Assembly (NCBI GenBank): GCA_013151315.1
Contig: JAADIN010000063.1
Location: 1-6,500, forward strand
DNA length: 6,500 nt
From: Planctomycetota bacterium
Lineage (GTDB): Bacteria > Planctomycetota > Planctomycetia > Pirellulales > Lacipirellulaceae
Direction: 5' to 3'
The notes below the pieces were generated by a model. It did no database searches, had not been told where the DNA came from, and saw only the letters and a program-made list of their open reading frames with translations. Made by a program: the position numbers and the translations under genes. How positions within the stretch are numbered: position 1 is the first letter of the stretch; the number at the start of each line of letters is the position of its first letter. This document shows positions 5,996 through 6,500 of this stretch, piece by piece.

Positions 5996-6296
5996 GTCTG
6001 GAGTTCGAAAAGAAGGAGAACGAAGAAGGGCGGGAAGAGTAGGTGATTGGCTCGCCAGTCGTCAAGTTCTTAATCGCGAATGCTAGCAGGGACAGGCGTC
6101 GGTATCATTGAGGCCTTATTGACTGGCATTGCGATGTCACCAAGACCAGCAGAAGAATGCACGGCAACTTTGGGTGGCGTATCACGCCCTTCGGCAGCAG
6201 GACTGGCTGTCGAAGCTTCTCTCAATTGCCAAGAACTGAATCCAGCGATCGCAATCCTTCGATCGGATGCCTCCCAGACTTACTGGACCTTCCGCC
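5996..6296. other. spacer between P450 and hydrolase genes
   Basis: About 300 bases with no convincing gene on either strand; the open frames on the + strand lack motifs and ribosome sites. Apart from the possible hydrolase promoter I see only a short GATCG/CGATC pairing (6248-6252 with 6261-6265), which lacks a T-run and is not called as a terminator. Confidence 0.5.
6036..6065 (-). promoter_or_regulatory. possible sigma-70-type promoter for the hydrolase gene
   Basis: Read on the - strand, TTGACG (6065-6060) is a five-of-six -35 match. It is followed after 18 bases by TACTCT (6041-6036), a weak -10. The start would be near 6029, leaving a leader of about 33 bases before ATG 5995. Confidence 0.3.
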
Positions 6297-6500
6297 TTAT
6301 GCCAATTTCTCTTCGCCGAGGGCGATCGGAAGAGCAATGGGGTTACGGTTGGACGTGTGTCGGCGAAAGACCAGCGGTTCGTCGGTCAATCGCATCTTCG
6401 GAAAACGGCTGAGTATCGCCGGAAAAGCGATTTGCGCCTCCAGTCGCGCCAGGGGCGCGCCGACGCAAAAATGAATGCCGTGACCAAACGCCACGTGTCG
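6297..6500 (-). CDS. cytochrome P450, C-terminal part (5' partial)
   Basis: The last 67 residues of a bacterial cytochrome P450, a haem-thiolate monooxygenase that usually takes electrons from a ferredoxin. The fragment, entering from the right edge, reads RHVAFGHGIHFCVGAPLARL. This is the FGxGxHxCxG haem-binding loop, with the axial Cys at bases 6465-6467 and the start of the L helix after it. The end (RFPKMRLTDEP, then HTSNRNPIALPI) is the usual final beta region of class I soluble P450s. The stop is TAA at 6299-6297. Roughly 330-350 residues must lie beyond the window, since such enzymes have about 400. The substrate and CYP family cannot be told from this part. The GTG at 6494 is internal, not a start. 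Confidence 0.92.
   Translation of the reverse strand, partial: RHVAFGHGIHFCVGAPLARLEAQIAFPAILSRFPKMRLTDEPLVFRRHTSNRNPIALPIALGEEKLA

Overview
The window looks like bacterial chromosome, most likely from a planctomycete of the Pirellulales type. That placement is inference. It rests on moderate GC content, loosely packed genes, weak or absent Shine-Dalgarno sites before several genes, and the mix of a UVR-motif protein, a hemerythrin-like protein, CsrA and a large lipoprotein hydrolase. No rRNA, tRNA, CRISPR array or insertion sequence was seen.

Left part, + strand (1-1642): the C-terminal two thirds of biotin-pathway aminotransferase BioA, followed within 30 bases by a class I glutamine amidotransferase, probably in one operon. 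A gap of about 440 bases without a convincing gene follows (1643-2083).

Middle, + strand (2084-3391): a hemerythrin-like four-helix protein with a strong ribosome binding site, then a 247-residue protein ending in a UVR motif. A weak terminator-like hairpin and a TATAAT box lie between them, so the second gene probably has its own promoter. The next 320 bases are non-coding but structured: a perfect 9-4-9 inverted repeat, then about 100 bases later a sigma-54-like -24/-12 element, then GGA repeats leading into csrA. The csrA reading frame is broken after codon 21. Both halves match CsrA well and sit in different frames; the data fit a 2-base deletion within codon 22.

Right part, - strand (4040-6500): a long lipoprotein-type alpha/beta hydrolase convergent with csrA, a roughly 300-base spacer holding a possible promoter for it, and the C-terminal end of a cytochrome P450 that enters from the right edge.

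The genes do not form one obvious pathway. The part most worth attention is the csrA locus: a candidate enhancer, sigma-54 promoter and GGA-rich leader in front of a broken global post-transcriptional regulator.
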